From Arthrobacter sp. ES3-54 (GTDB taxonomy: Bacteria > Actinomycetota > Actinomycetes > Actinomycetales > Micrococcaceae), in assembly GCF_029504395.1 (NCBI RefSeq), contig NZ_JAQFIF010000008.1, positions 62,001-126,000 on the forward strand: a stretch of 64,000 bases of DNA, given 5' to 3'. The notes beneath the pieces were generated by a model. It ran no database searches. It was not told where the DNA came from and was given only the letters and a program-made list of their open reading frames with translations. Position numbers and translations under genes: made by a program. This document shows, piece after piece, positions 9,619 through 19,154 of the stretch. The number at the start of each line of letters is the position of its first letter. The stretch's first letter is position 1.

Positions 9619-11132
9619 AACTGACCCCCTTGCAGAATGACCGCGCGGCCGGCGTCCTCGTCGCCCTAGCCGCAGGCGATGCCCTCGGCGCCGGCTACGA
9701 GTTCGGCGCGCCGCTGCCGGACGGCGCCGAGGTCACCATGAAGGGCGGCGGCCCCTTCGGGTTCGCGCCGGCCGAGTGGACCGACGACACGTCCATGGCC
9801 ATCCCGATCGCCCAGGCGTTGCTGGAGGCAGGGTCCGACGCCGGGTCCTCCTCCCCAGCGGCGCTCACCATGATTGTCCGGGCCTGGACGGCGTGGGCCG
9901 CCGAGGCCAAGGATGTGGGCGCACAGACCAGCTCGGTCATCGCCGCTGCCCGACGGCTCGCTTCCGCGGCTGACCGGAGCAAGGTCCATGCCGTTGACTT
10001 CAGCGCCGCGGCCGCGGAGTTCCACGCCCGCACCGGCCGCAGCGCCGGCAACGGCTCGCTGATGCGCACCGCACCACTGGCGCTGGCTTACCTGCACCGG
10101 GAGCCGTCTGAACTGATGGCCACCGCTGGCATGATGAGCGCCCTGACCCACGCCGATCCTGACGCGCAGGAAGCCTGCGGCCTCTGGTGCGTTGCCATCC
10201 GCGGGGCGGTCCTGACCGGGAGGCTCGACGTCCGGACCGGTCTGCCGCTGCTGTCCCCCGAGCGGACGGCCGTGTGGCTGGAGCGGATCGAGACGGCCGA
10301 GCGGTCGCGGCCCCGGGATTTCACCAACAACGGCTGGGTGGTCGAGGCGTTCCAGGGCGCCTGGAGCGCCATCCACTTTGCCGGATTGTCGGCTTCAGGT
10401 CCGGCCCACCTGCGGGCGGCATTGGAGGAAGCCGTGCGCGGCGGCCGGGACACGGACACCGTTGCCGCCATTGCGGGCGGCCTGCTGGGCGCGGCCTACG
10501 GCTACACCGCGGTGCCCTTCGAGTGGAGGCGCCGCCTGCACGGCTGGCCCGGGCTGCGGGGCCGCGACCTGATGATGCTCGGCATGGAACTGGGCCGCGG
10601 CGAGGGCCGTCGGACCACATCCTGGCCCCGTGCTCAACGCCACGACTACAGCATTTGGAGCCGCACTGATGCTTTGGTCCAGCACCCGCACGACGACGGC
10701 GTCTGGCTGGGCGGCGTCGGCTCGCTCGGGCGGGTGGCCGAGTTGGGGATCGACGCCGTGGTGTCACTGTGCCGGTTGGGGACATCGGATGTACCGTCCG
10801 TTCCGCCGGAAGACCACGCCACTTTCTGGATCATCGACTCCCCCTTTGAAGGCGACAACGCGCATACCGCGTTTGTGCTGCGGGACGCGGCGGCCGCCGT
10901 CGAACGCTACCGCACGGAGGGGAAAACGGTGCTGCTGCACTGTGTCCGGGCCGAGTCGCGGACCCCGACTGTGGCGGCGCTGTATGGGGCACGGGTGGCT
11001 GGTGTTTCTCCGATTGAAGCGCTGGAGGATGTGCGGCGGGTGCTGCCTGGCGCGAATCCGAACCCGCTGTTTCTTAGGTTGCTCGGCGCGGTGCCGACGG
11101 ACCGAGTGAATAGTGTCACACCGGCCACGTAG
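9615..11132 (+). CDS. ADP-ribosylglycohydrolase fused to dual-specificity-type phosphatase
   Basis: Residues 1-330 form a DraG-type ADP-ribosylglycohydrolase: GDALGAGYEFG at 21-31, the metal motif TDDTSM at 56-61, GNGSLMR and the second metal motif GRDTDTVAAIAGG. Such enzymes remove ADP-ribose from proteins or small molecules. Residues about 350-500 form a cysteine phosphatase domain (VWLGGVGSL near its start) with the HCX5R signature LLHCVRAESR. The fusion puts ADP-ribose hydrolysis and phosphate removal in one cytosolic protein, in line with the ARPP-1 partner and NrtR-type control. Catalytic residues look intact in both halves. Only 40 bases separate its stop from the next gene, which looks unrelated. 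Confidence 0.88.
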   Translation: MKLTPLQNDRAAGVLVALAAGDALGAGYEFGAPLPDGAEVTMKGGGPFGFAPAEWTDDTSMAIPIAQALLEAGSDAGSSSPAALTMIVRAWTAWAAEAKDVGAQTSSVIAAARRLASAADRSKVHAVDFSAAAAEFHARTGRSAGNGSLMRTAPLALAYLHREPSELMATAGMMSALTHADPDAQEACGLWCVAIRGAVLTGRLDVRTGLPLLSPERTAVWLERIETAERSRPRDFTNNGWVVEAFQGAWSAIHFAGLSASGPAHLRAALEEAVRGGRDTDTVAAIAGGLLGAAYGYTAVPFEWRRRLHGWPGLRGRDLMMLGMELGRGEGRRTTSWPRAQRHDYSIWSRTDALVQHPHDDGVWLGGVGSLGRVAELGIDAVVSLCRLGTSDVPSVPPEDHATFWIIDSPFEGDNAHTAFVLRDAAAAVERYRTEGKTVLLHCVRAESRTPTVAALYGARVAGVSPIEALEDVRRVLPGANPNPLFLRLLGAVPTDRVNSVTPAT

Positions 11133-11172
11133 TCTGCTTTCACGAGCTTGAACAGTCCAAATGGGGGATGAA

Positions 11173-13704
11173 ATGGCTGACCTGATCCAAGAGGTAATGC
11201 ATGGGGCGGACTCCGAGTCTGCCGCAGCTACCTCTGTCCCAACGGCCTATGACTATGCGTTCCTGTACTCGTGGCAACAGGAAGCGCTGAAGGCCTGGCA
11301 TTCAAATGCCAGGCGTGGCGTCGTGGAGGCTGTCACCGGATCAGGTAAGACCCGGGTTGGCATCGCGGCCGCATTTGAAGCCGTCCGCCAGGGAATCAAA
11401 GTATTGATCCTTGTCCCCACTGCCGAGCTCCAACGTCAATGGCTGTCCTCCATCCAGCGCGACCTCCCTAAGGTTCGCCGGGGTGCACTCGGCGATGGCC
11501 GCACAGATTCTCTCGATCAGGTGGACATCCTGGTGGCGATAGTCCATTCGGCGTCCAACCGCGAGACGCTGCGAAGCCACAAGGCCGGGCTGATCATCGC
11601 CGACGAATGCCACCGCTATGCCGCTCCCATGTTCACGGGGGCTCTTCAAGAGGGATTCGCCTGGCGACTCGGACTGACCGCCACCTACGAGCGGTCGGAC
11701 GGAGAGCACGAGACAGTCTTGTCGCCATATTTCGGCGGAGTTGTCTACAAGCTTTGGTACGACCGCGCACTAAAAGACAATGTCATTGCGCCGTTCGACA
11801 TCGCCCTCGTCGGTGTTGAACTCACGCCAACGGAGAGAGTCAACTACGACGATCTCTCCAACACCATGCTGGAAGCGGCGCGCAACCTGGAGACCTACGC
11901 CGGAATCCCCCGGCGGCCATTCCACCAGTTCATCGCGGCAGTCGCCTCGCTCGCTGGGTCAGACTCCATCACTCGGGAATCGACAATTGCACGGAAGTAC
12001 ATGCGGGCGATGGCGTCCAGGCTCACGTTGCTGGCGGAAGCCCGGACCAAATACCACGCCCTGGCAGCCCTCAAGGAGACCGTTGACTCGTCTCGCGGCA
12101 CGCTGGTGTTCACCCAAACTCAAGAATCAGCACGGCGTGCTCAGGAGCTGTACACGGCGATGGGTTCCAAGGCTTCTGCGATCTTCAGCGGGATGGCCAA
12201 GGATGAACGCCGGCAGGGCATGGAGGAGTTCCGCAACGGTACTTCGCAGATCCTGGCCGCGCCGAGACTGCTCGATGAAGGCATCGACGTGCCGGAAGCT
12301 GACCTCGGCATCATCGTCGCGGCCAATCGCAGCCAGCGACAGATGGTCCAGCGCCTGGGACGCGTCATCCGCAAGAAGGCCGACGGTCGCGTCGGGCGTC
12401 TCGTTGTCCTGTATTCGAAGGACACTGTCGAGGACCCCAATGTCCAAGGCGAAGAGTTTCTGGGCCGGGTGCTTCCGTTCGCCCGCAAAGTCGAGTTCTT
12501 TGACATCAAGACAGACTTGGACCGGCTGCAAGGCTTTCTTCGCCAGGTGGTGGCCGAGCCCAAACCGGGGCTTCCCCCGGTCGCTGAGGCGGATCCGATC
12601 GCCACTGTGGAGCAGCCTCAGGCGTTGCCCGAGCCACCACCTGAAGAACCCGAAGATGATTCCGAGCCTGTGGGCTTCGATTTGGACGATGACGAGTGGC
12701 CTGAACAGCTTGCCGGCAGCGAGAGCGTCACCGACGACGCCGTCGCGGACTACCTTCGGCGGCTGGGCCGCCACGAATTGCTGACGGCTGAGCAGGAGGT
12801 GGAGCTGTCCCAGGAGATCGAGGCCGGACTTTTTGCTGAGCATCTTCTTGACGATAAGGATTCGACGCGCCCGCGACGGGAAATCCGGGAACTCGAGTTC
12901 CTTGCTCTGCTGGGAAAACGAGCGTCCGACACTCTGCTGAATGCGAATCTGCGATTGGTCGTGTCGATAGCCAAGAACCACACCAACCGCGGGCTGGACT
13001 TTCTGGATCTGATTCAGGAAGGAAATCTGGGACTACACCGGGCCGTCTGCAAGTTCGATTTCACCATGGGCTTCAAATTCTCCACATACGCGACGTGGTG
13101 GATTCGCCAAGCCATCACGCGTGCTCTGGCCGACCGAGCCCGTCTTATCCGGTTGCCGGTTCACATGGTCGAGCAGATTCAGAAGCTTCAGTCGGCGCAA
13201 CGGACTGCTGCAATGAATGGATCGTCATGTAGCAATGAAGATCTTGCCCGGCTCACGGACAATTCAATCGAGAAGGTCGAATACCTCCTGAATTTGGACA
13301 AGGCGATCCACTCGCTGGACATGCAAGTGCCAGATGGCCGAGGAGGTACCGAAGCTCTCGCCGAACGGCTGGCTGATCCGTTTGATCTGGAAGTGACGGA
13401 TTCGCTCTTTCAACAACTTATGAAAGAGCAGGTGCATGCTGTTCTGGACGCACTGGAGGAACGGGAGGCCGGCATCATCGCCATGCGCTTCGGCATGACC
13501 GATGGCCAGGAAAAGACCTTGGACGCAATCGGTCAGGTGTATGGCGTCACCCGGGAGCGAATCCGCCAAATTGAAGCCAAAACCATGAAGAAACTCCGCC
13601 ATCCATCTCGATCCTTGGTGTTGCGGCAGTACATGTTTGACGGCAACGAGTCGCTGCAGGAGGTAACCGTGGAGCCTGGAGCCGACACCACGGAGAGCCT
13701 CTAA
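11173..13704 (+). CDS. Superfamily-2 helicase fused to sigma-70 factor
   Basis: One uninterrupted frame of about 843 aa. The N-terminal half (to about residue 450) is an SF2 helicase: motif I VTGSGKT near 55, motif II ADECHRY near 145, motif [11 protein letters not shown], motif [14 protein letters not shown] and motif [13 protein letters not shown] Pro/Glu/Asp-rich linker follows. The C-terminal 320 residues are a group-1-like sigma-70: region 1.2 ([20 protein letters not shown]), region 2 ([17 protein letters not shown] and [20 protein letters not shown]), region 3, and region 4.2 ([23 protein letters not shown]). The -10-reading RQAIT residues are kept. Region 1.1 is absent. ATG 11173 follows GGGGGA; an upstream in-frame ATG (11161) has no ribosome site. 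I know no characterised protein of this design. Recruitment of a helicase to RNA polymerase or promoters is inference. Confidence 0.88.
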   Translation: MADLIQEVMHGADSESAAATSVPTAYDYAFLYSWQQEALKAWHSNARRGVVEAVTGSGKTRVGIAAAFEAVRQGIKVLILVPTAELQRQWLSSIQRDLPKVRRGALGDGRTDSLDQVDILVAIVHSASNRETLRSHKAGLIIADECHRYAAPMFTGALQEGFAWRLGLTATYERSDGEHETVLSPYFGGVVYKLWYDRALKDNVIAPFDIALVGVELTPTERVNYDDLSNTMLEAARNLETYAGIPRRPFHQFIAAVASLAGSDSITRESTIARKYMRAMASRLTLLAEARTKYHALAALKETVDSSRGTLVFTQTQESARRAQELYTAMGSKASAIFSGMAKDERRQGMEEFRNGTSQILAAPRLLDEGIDVPEADLGIIVAANRSQRQMVQRLGRVIRKKADGRVGRLVVLYSKDTVEDPNVQGEEFLGRVLPFARKVEFFDIKTDLDRLQGFLRQVVAEPKPGLPPVAEADPIATVEQPQALPEPPPEEPEDDSEPVGFDLDDDEWPEQLAGSESVTDDAVADYLRRLGRHELLTAEQEVELSQEIEAGLFAEHLLDDKDSTRPRREIRELEFLALLGKRASDTLLNANLRLVVSIAKNHTNRGLDFLDLIQEGNLGLHRAVCKFDFTMGFKFSTYATWWIRQAITRALADRARLIRLPVHMVEQIQKLQSAQRTAAMNGSSCSNEDLARLTDNSIEKVEYLLNLDKAIHSLDMQVPDGRGGTEALAERLADPFDLEVTDSLFQQLMKEQVHAVLDALEEREAGIIAMRFGMTDGQEKTLDAIGQVYGVTRERIRQIEAKTMKKLRHPSRSLVLRQYMFDGNESLQEVTVEPGADTTESL

Positions 13705-13865
13705 GCGATGTCTTCCCGCTGGCACGCCCCTGCAGCCGCGGGAGGATGGAGGACGCTCTGGCCGACGAGGTCCAGACGCTGCGAAATGCAAGTTGAGTTC
13801 TGGGTGGCCGGTCCAACAATTGCCGCCACCAATCGAATGCCACAACCACCCATGGGGATCACATC

Positions 13866-15371
13866 ATGAATACACCGCGCTTCGACCCTTCGCCTGCTGA
13901 AGACCGACAGAATGCAGTTGGGGTGGTTGTCAGCTCATTCCTTGCCGGGGATCCTTTGCGATGCATTGCCGCTGCAGCGAACATGAGCAGCTGGGAGGCT
14001 CTCCATGTCCTCGGCAGTCGAATCGCAGACCGGGGTGAGGAGCGGCGGTCCAAAGCCCTCCGGAGTCGTAGTACTGCAGCGGCCGAAGTCCTCTTGAAGG
14101 AGATGGACCGTTTCCAGCAGCTTCAGGGAGCAGGTATTGATGTCCTGGACGTCCCGAAGGTTCTGGCTGCTCTGGGCGCACCGCTCGACGTTGATATCGC
14201 TGTGGAGCTACTGCGCAGCATGGAGATCCTCAAGGACATCCACCATCAGGTAGCAGGCGTGTGGCCTGCTCCGCCCACCGATACGCTCAGTTTGCTGTAT
14301 ATCACCGGCCGCCACCGCGGTGTGAAACCAGATTATGAACTGGCTCTGGGGATGATGCCTCTCTCGTCAGTCATCGAAATCCGGGAATTGCTGGATGCGG
14401 ATCATATCTACCGGCAGACAGCCGAAATCTTGGCGGTAATTGAAACAACAGCCCAGGCCATCCGCGCCGGCGATGTCGCGGGAATTTCGTACTCGGACTA
14501 TGACGAGATAGCGAGGGCAATCTCGGAGGAACTTGGAGACGTCACGACCGATCCCGGAGTCAGCTGGCCGGTGCCGGCAAGAGACCTCCGCCGCGGACTG
14601 GGCAAGGGGTTCTGGGACGCTGCACTGAGCTCGGCGGGGCTGCAGCCACCTTCAGCCGCAGACCGCTTCAGCGCGATTGATTTCATCGAAGCGGCTAGAG
14701 GATTCATGAGGGCTTACACCCAATTCGGATCCCCGAAGGACGTAGCCAGCTACGACAGTTGGATGATTGCCGAAACGGCGGCCGGTCGCGATCGCCCGTC
14801 CGTCGTCGCCATCCGAAGGCATTTCGGCGCCTGGGAATCGGTGATCGGCGCCGTCATGCCTCCGGAAATCGAGGATGAGTACGACGGCATTGTCAACCAC
14901 ATTAGAGCCGAGAACGACGTCCGAGAAGCTTGGGCGAAAGCAGGCGAACTGATCAGCGAGGTTCTGGCCAACATGCCGTGGAACTCATTCCTCAGCATTC
15001 AGTACGTTGACGACACCGAAGGACTGACGCCGTACGCCCAGTCAGTTCCCAGCGCTGATGGGGTCTGGTTCGAAATTGTGTCCGAGAAGTATTTACCCGC
15101 GGACCAATGGTCCATAGATACTGGCTACCTATCCGAGAATGGCTGGTCCGCTCCCGATAACGATTTTCCGAACTGGTACAAGGACGGTATTCCGCACATC
15201 GAAGCGGGGCACCAGATACTCGAAGGCTTGAGATATGGCCGGGGTTGCCACGACGCAAGCAAGCTTCAATGGCATACCGGCGAATTTCCGACCGCGCCCG
15301 GTCCGGACGGTGGCGTCACACTTGATGACGCGCTGAACGGTATTGTGCAGACACTTAGTAACGCTGCCTAG
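13866..15371 (+). CDS. Unknown 501-aa protein downstream of helicase-sigma fusion
   Basis: No confident family. The middle (about residues 280-340: FMRAYTQFGSPKDVASYDSW, then RPSVVAIRRHFGAWESVIGAV) resembles the small helical repeat found beside homing and HNH endonucleases (PS..IRR.FGSW..A), a likely DNA-binding unit. The C-terminal 130 residues (NGWSAPDNDFPNWYKDG and acidic/aromatic surroundings) recall the TY-Chap-type chaperone-like fold common in actinobacteria. The N-terminal half is helical. GGGGATC precedes the ATG. It lies 161 bp after the helicase-sigma gene and 26 bp before the NERD-helicase gene, same strand, so co-transcription is likely. Both domain resemblances are weak. Confidence 0.6.
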   Translation: MNTPRFDPSPAEDRQNAVGVVVSSFLAGDPLRCIAAAANMSSWEALHVLGSRIADRGEERRSKALRSRSTAAAEVLLKEMDRFQQLQGAGIDVLDVPKVLAALGAPLDVDIAVELLRSMEILKDIHHQVAGVWPAPPTDTLSLLYITGRHRGVKPDYELALGMMPLSSVIEIRELLDADHIYRQTAEILAVIETTAQAIRAGDVAGISYSDYDEIARAISEELGDVTTDPGVSWPVPARDLRRGLGKGFWDAALSSAGLQPPSAADRFSAIDFIEAARGFMRAYTQFGSPKDVASYDSWMIAETAAGRDRPSVVAIRRHFGAWESVIGAVMPPEIEDEYDGIVNHIRAENDVREAWAKAGELISEVLANMPWNSFLSIQYVDDTEGLTPYAQSVPSADGVWFEIVSEKYLPADQWSIDTGYLSENGWSAPDNDFPNWYKDGIPHIEAGHQILEGLRYGRGCHDASKLQWHTGEFPTAPGPDGGVTLDDALNGIVQTLSNAA

Positions 15372-15397
15372 CCAAAGTCCGAGTTGATGGAGCACCG

Positions 15398-17077
15398 ATG
15401 AAATGCATTCCGGAAGAACCCGAATTCGGCGATGGCCTGGTGGCCGAGAAGGCGGTTTGGGACGCGCTGAAAAACAGCCTCCCGGACGACGTCGTCCTTG
15501 CCCACTCAGTCCAGTTGCGGGACGGACGGGCAGAACACGAGATTGACATCCTCGTCTTGTGGCCCGGCGTCGGCATGGCTGCCATTGAGGTGAAGGGCGG
15601 GCGTGTCTCGGTGGAAAACGGGCAGTGGCTGCAGTCCGACAGGTCCGGAGTGCACAAGATACAAAGTCCCGTTGCGCAGTCGCAGGGCTCGCTCCACGCC
15701 TTCAGGCACTGGATCGGCCGCCAGCTAGGGACGCCGCTGACGAGCCGCTTCGCCTACATGGTCAGCGTCCCCTACACCGATGTGCCCCGTGATTGGGAGA
15801 TGGCGGGCTGCCCGCGATCGCTGGTTCTCGACAAGGAAGACACAGCGTCGGCGGCCGAACTGGTCCGGACCGCCATCGAGCGGGAAGGCGGCGGAGTTTC
15901 CTCGCTGGCGCCGCCGTTCATGGAACGCATCGTGCGCGTGCTCAACGGAACACTGGGACACGATGCCACCAAGCCGCTGGACCCCAAAGAGTCGGAGGAC
16001 GTCCAGGATCATCTCACCGAGCGGCAGTCGGTGCTGTTGAAGGCCACACGGTCTTTGCCAAGAATCCGTTTCACCGGCGGTGCGGGAAGCGGAAAGACTT
16101 GGCTGGCCGTGGAGAAAGCCCGGCTGCTCTGCAAACAGGGCAAACGCGTCGGACTGTTCAGCTATAACAAGGGCCTCAGCCAGTACCTCCAGGACCGGGT
16201 CTCGACCTGGCGTCACGCCCAGCCGGCGTTCACCGGAGAGTTCCATGAATATGCCCGGCGCCTCGGAGTGCCGGACGGCACGGGACCCGCCTATTTCGAA
16301 GAGGAATTGCCACAGCTACTCAAGGATCTCGCGGTCAGTCTCCAGCCCGAGCAGCGGCTGGATGCCATAATCGTTGATGAGGCTCAGGACTTCGCCCCGC
16401 TGTGGTGGGAAGCGTTGCTTGCCACCACCACGGATGACGCCGAGATCTACGCCTTCCTGGACGATCACCAGGACGTCTACCGGCGTTGGAGCAATCCCTC
16501 GACGGATGGCGAAAGCCCGCTGGAAGACCTAGTGACCATCCACATCGACGAGAACCTGCGAAACACGAGGAAGATCGCCGAAACATTCAGATCCTTTGCG
16601 GGCGATCACTTCACTCCCCGCGGCAGCACGGGACTGCCCGTCCGGCGGGTTCAGTGCGCCACCGAGGACGCCCTCAATGTCGCTGGTGACTGCATTGATG
16701 CGCTGATCGAGGAGGGGTGGGTGAACAACCAGATCGCCATGCTGACGACGAAGGAACGCCACCCAATCCATAAGGAATTCTTCGAGAACGGCACCACGGC
16801 TGACTACTGGCGCGAGTTCCACGCAAACGAAACCGAGTTCTACGGTCACGTTCTGGGCTTCAAAGGCCTGGAACGGTCAGTGATAGTCCTGTGTGTCAAC
16901 GGCTTCAAAGACCTGAGCCGAGCTGCTGAACAGCTCTACGTTGGCCTGTCCCGGGCGCGCAGTCTCCTCGTGGTTGTCGGCGACTCTGATTTGCTGGAGG
17001 AGGCCGGCGGCCGGGATCTCCAAACGGCTCTGTTGCGCGCCCAGGTTTGGGCGCCGGCGACGCCCATCGACCGCTAA
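15398..17077 (+). CDS. NERD-nuclease / UvrD-like helicase protein
   Basis: A 559-aa two-part protein. Residues about 10-120 form a NERD domain, a PD-(D/E)XK-fold nuclease-like module, with the active-site series EHEIDILV and AAIEVKGG. From about residue 220 there is a superfamily-1 P-loop core: Walker A GGAGSGKT, SYNKGLSQYL, Walker B IIVDEAQDFAP, FLDDHQDVY, ENLRNTRKIA, a FKGLERSVIVLCVNG motif, and YVGLSRARSLLVVVGD as motif VI. Proteins of this layout are predicted DNA-processing enzymes and occur in defence islands. GGAG lies about 8 bases before ATG 15398. It is the last gene before a hairpin terminator. Catalytic residues look intact. Confidence 0.85.
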   Translation: MKCIPEEPEFGDGLVAEKAVWDALKNSLPDDVVLAHSVQLRDGRAEHEIDILVLWPGVGMAAIEVKGGRVSVENGQWLQSDRSGVHKIQSPVAQSQGSLHAFRHWIGRQLGTPLTSRFAYMVSVPYTDVPRDWEMAGCPRSLVLDKEDTASAAELVRTAIEREGGGVSSLAPPFMERIVRVLNGTLGHDATKPLDPKESEDVQDHLTERQSVLLKATRSLPRIRFTGGAGSGKTWLAVEKARLLCKQGKRVGLFSYNKGLSQYLQDRVSTWRHAQPAFTGEFHEYARRLGVPDGTGPAYFEEELPQLLKDLAVSLQPEQRLDAIIVDEAQDFAPLWWEALLATTTDDAEIYAFLDDHQDVYRRWSNPSTDGESPLEDLVTIHIDENLRNTRKIAETFRSFAGDHFTPRGSTGLPVRRVQCATEDALNVAGDCIDALIEEGWVNNQIAMLTTKERHPIHKEFFENGTTADYWREFHANETEFYGHVLGFKGLERSVIVLCVNGFKDLSRAAEQLYVGLSRARSLLVVVGDSDLLEEAGGRDLQTALLRAQVWAPATPIDR

Positions 17078-17088
17078 GAACGAGCGCG

Positions 17089-17111
17089 GGGGCCGCACTC
17101 CAGGCGGCCCC
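17089..17111 (+). terminator. Hairpin terminator after NERD-helicase
   Basis: GGGGCCGC (17089-17096) pairs perfectly with GCGGCCCC (17104-17111) across a 7-base loop and is followed by TCTTCATT. It sits 12 bases after the stop at 17077 and separates two transcription units. Confidence 0.65.
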
Positions 17112-17262
17112 TCTTCATTGTCGGTGGGGCAGTGCATGCTTTTTATAGCAGTCAGAAGAATTCCGCCTACCTGGGGATAGACTTCCGAGGGTCTCAGGAC
17201 TCAATGACGAGTTCCACCGGCAGCACCAGCTAATTGGCGAGCACCACAATTTGGGGGGAAAG

Positions 17263-17928
17263 ATGACAGTTCCGGACATTCTGGATGATGGCAACATCGA
17301 TGAAGCAGCCAATCTGCTCGTCGCCTACTACCGTCGAACAAGTGCAGATCTGCCTGCGTACACAGGCAGCGTCTTTAATAGCTGGGCCGGTGGAGGAGAT
17401 GGACCGGGCGTCGTGAACTGCGTCACGGCCGACGACCTCATAGCTGTCTCATTCCTTGCCTTGGATGTCCCCGGCGAAGCGGCCTTTGGAATTCTGAAAA
17501 CTCATAGAGCGCTGATTTCCGACCTCTTGGCGCAAATTCCTGCCAACCTCGACATGGCTGACATGCAAGCGAACGACTTTGACAAACTACTGGGCGAAGA
17601 CAGCGCCGCGCTTCAGCTGTGGCACGTCCTCCGGGGACGCGACACCGGCCGCTGGGGCATGGGCGAGACCCGCACAAGCAAACTACTTGCCCGGAAGCGT
17701 CCCAAGCTCATCCCCATCTACGATTCGATCGTAGGGCCGCTGATGGAACTTGAGACCGGCTCGCTAGGCCAGTGGAAGAGGTGGCACACGGCGTTGACCG
17801 ACGGCACGGGCCTCCCCCAGCGGCTCCAGGAAATTCGCACAGTCTCAGGAATATCAGATCCGATCTCCGATCTCCGTGTCATGGATATCGTGCTCTGGAT
17901 GCACGGCAAGCAGAAACTAGCCTCATGA
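17263..17928 (+). CDS. DUF6308 family protein
   Basis: A 221-aa cytosolic protein of a family I recognise as DUF6308, widespread in actinobacteria and without assigned function. Family signatures seen here are LLVAYYRR, YTGSVFNSW, NCVTADDLIAVSFLALDVP, LWHVLRGRDTG and the conserved block TSKLLARKRPKLIPIYDSIV. The start is ATG 17263 directly after GGGGGGAA; an in-frame TTG at 17251 falls inside that ribosome site. Its stop overlaps the next ATG (ATGA), making a three-gene operon with the A-B pair. The diverged second A-B copy at 33.7 kb lacks this gene. Confidence 0.8.
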   Translation: MTVPDILDDGNIDEAANLLVAYYRRTSADLPAYTGSVFNSWAGGGDGPGVVNCVTADDLIAVSFLALDVPGEAAFGILKTHRALISDLLAQIPANLDMADMQANDFDKLLGEDSAALQLWHVLRGRDTGRWGMGETRTSKLLARKRPKLIPIYDSIVGPLMELETGSLGQWKRWHTALTDGTGLPQRLQEIRTVSGISDPISDLRVMDIVLWMHGKQKLAS

Positions 17929-18494
17929 CCGGCAGCAGACTGGGGCACGAGGCGCCCAAGGACAACTACGCACAGTTCATCGAGCAACTGGATGCCGCGT
18001 CGAGGAATCTGACCGCTCGCCGCGAACCGCTGACGCGAACGCTCGAGATTCTGGACGTGCTGTTCAGGCAAAACAACCTTGGACTCAAGCTGTGGGAGGA
18101 ACGGAGCACCAAAGTCGGCAGGCTGGTGGCCAAGGAAGTTAAGTCAGCTGACAAAAATCTAGCGCTGAGTGAACTCCACGAGGTATCTCAGCAGATGGAA
18201 AGTATGTTCCTGAACCGCACTCAGCGCATCGGAGAAAAGCAAGCTTCCATTCAGGCCCGCCGGGAAGAAATCAGCAAATCCCTTCTCGAGCTGGACCGCA
18301 GCAGGCTCAAGCTGACGTCATCCAGAACACTGTCCCGCGAACGTGAAAATCTGAACAATGCCCTTGCTGACCTTGTGGGTACGCCCCAGGGGGCAACCAC
18401 CGGTTCGGCAGATCCGGGCCTGCGCGCCGACCTTAACGAGGCTAGAAGGGCAATCGTCCTTGCCGAGGCTCTCATGGAAGTGAAACGGAGATGA
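17925..18494 (+). CDS. Coiled-coil protein A (copy 1 of the A-B pair)
   Basis: A 189-aa protein, nearly all helical and rich in Leu, Arg, Glu and Gln, with heptad-like runs (about residues 20-150) typical of a coiled coil. No known domain recognised. It is clearly homologous along its length to the product of 33683-34237: shared blocks are DNYAQFI, NRT.RIG, ELDRSRLKLTSSR against ELEKSKVKLDSSR, LVGTP against LAGTP, and AIVLAEAL.EVK at the C-terminus. About half the positions look identical by eye. The ATG overlaps the DUF6308 stop, and its own stop overlaps the start of protein B, so A and B are presumably made in fixed ratio and may interact. Confidence 0.7.
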   Translation: MTGSRLGHEAPKDNYAQFIEQLDAASRNLTARREPLTRTLEILDVLFRQNNLGLKLWEERSTKVGRLVAKEVKSADKNLALSELHEVSQQMESMFLNRTQRIGEKQASIQARREEISKSLLELDRSRLKLTSSRTLSRERENLNNALADLVGTPQGATTGSADPGLRADLNEARRAIVLAEALMEVKRR

Positions 18495-19048
18495 CCGTGC
18501 CCGAATGGCCTACGGAGAAGCGCGTGATCAGAACTTTCACTTCTGCGCAATGGGACGGCAAACGTGGTTTCAAGGCGAGGAGCCTTCTGGCCAAATTCAC
18601 TGCTAAGCGGTTCTTGGTGGGCCTCGCCGTTCTCGCAATCCTCACCAGGCTTGGAGCATTCGGCGCGGTGGCCATAACGCTCGGCGTGGTCGCCTTACTC
18701 CTTTGGATTCTGTCGGAAGACAAGATCCGACAGAAATTTGCGGACGAGCTCATTGCAGATGCCAACGAAACCATCGTCGGCCTCACCGGGGACGCCACCG
18801 CGGGGTTGTCCAGAAAGACCTTTGAATCGTTGTGCTCCGCCGGTGGGCGCATTCCTCTGCCGGTAAACGGGGTGCCGGGACTCGAGCTGAGTGTCGTCAG
18901 CGACAGGCCAGCTGTGGAACGCATAGCAGCGATAGCGCGGGTGGACGAAACGGTCCGCACGAGTTGCGTCACGGTCTTTGCTACGCCGCCCGACTACGGA
19001 ACCGCCAGCTTCGACCGGCTTCTTCAGGCCACCCTCGACGCAGACTGA
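18491..19048 (+). CDS. Membrane protein B (copy 1 of the A-B pair)
   Basis: A 185-aa protein with a short N-terminal cytosolic segment (FTSAQWDGKRG), two closely spaced hydrophobic segments at about residues 38-75 (FLVGLAVLAILTRLGAFGAV and AITLGVVALLLWIL), and a soluble C-terminal domain. That domain ends in motifs kept in the second copy: RIPLPVNGVPGLEL and TPPDYGTASFDRLLQATLDAD. No known family recognised. The ATGA overlap ties it to protein A. Small two-helix membrane proteins next to nuclease/helicase genes can be membrane-acting effectors, but that role is only inferred here. Confidence 0.7.
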   Translation: MTVPEWPTEKRVIRTFTSAQWDGKRGFKARSLLAKFTAKRFLVGLAVLAILTRLGAFGAVAITLGVVALLLWILSEDKIRQKFADELIADANETIVGLTGDATAGLSRKTFESLCSAGGRIPLPVNGVPGLELSVVSDRPAVERIAAIARVDETVRTSCVTVFATPPDYGTASFDRLLQATLDAD

Positions 19049-19154
19049 CCGGGCGCCCCGGTCCACGGTGGCACCAAACGAGTCGCACCGTTCATTGTCC
19101 GACCCTGCCCATATGATCTAGGAACTGTCGCTCCAGCACGTCCCAGGGGATAAC

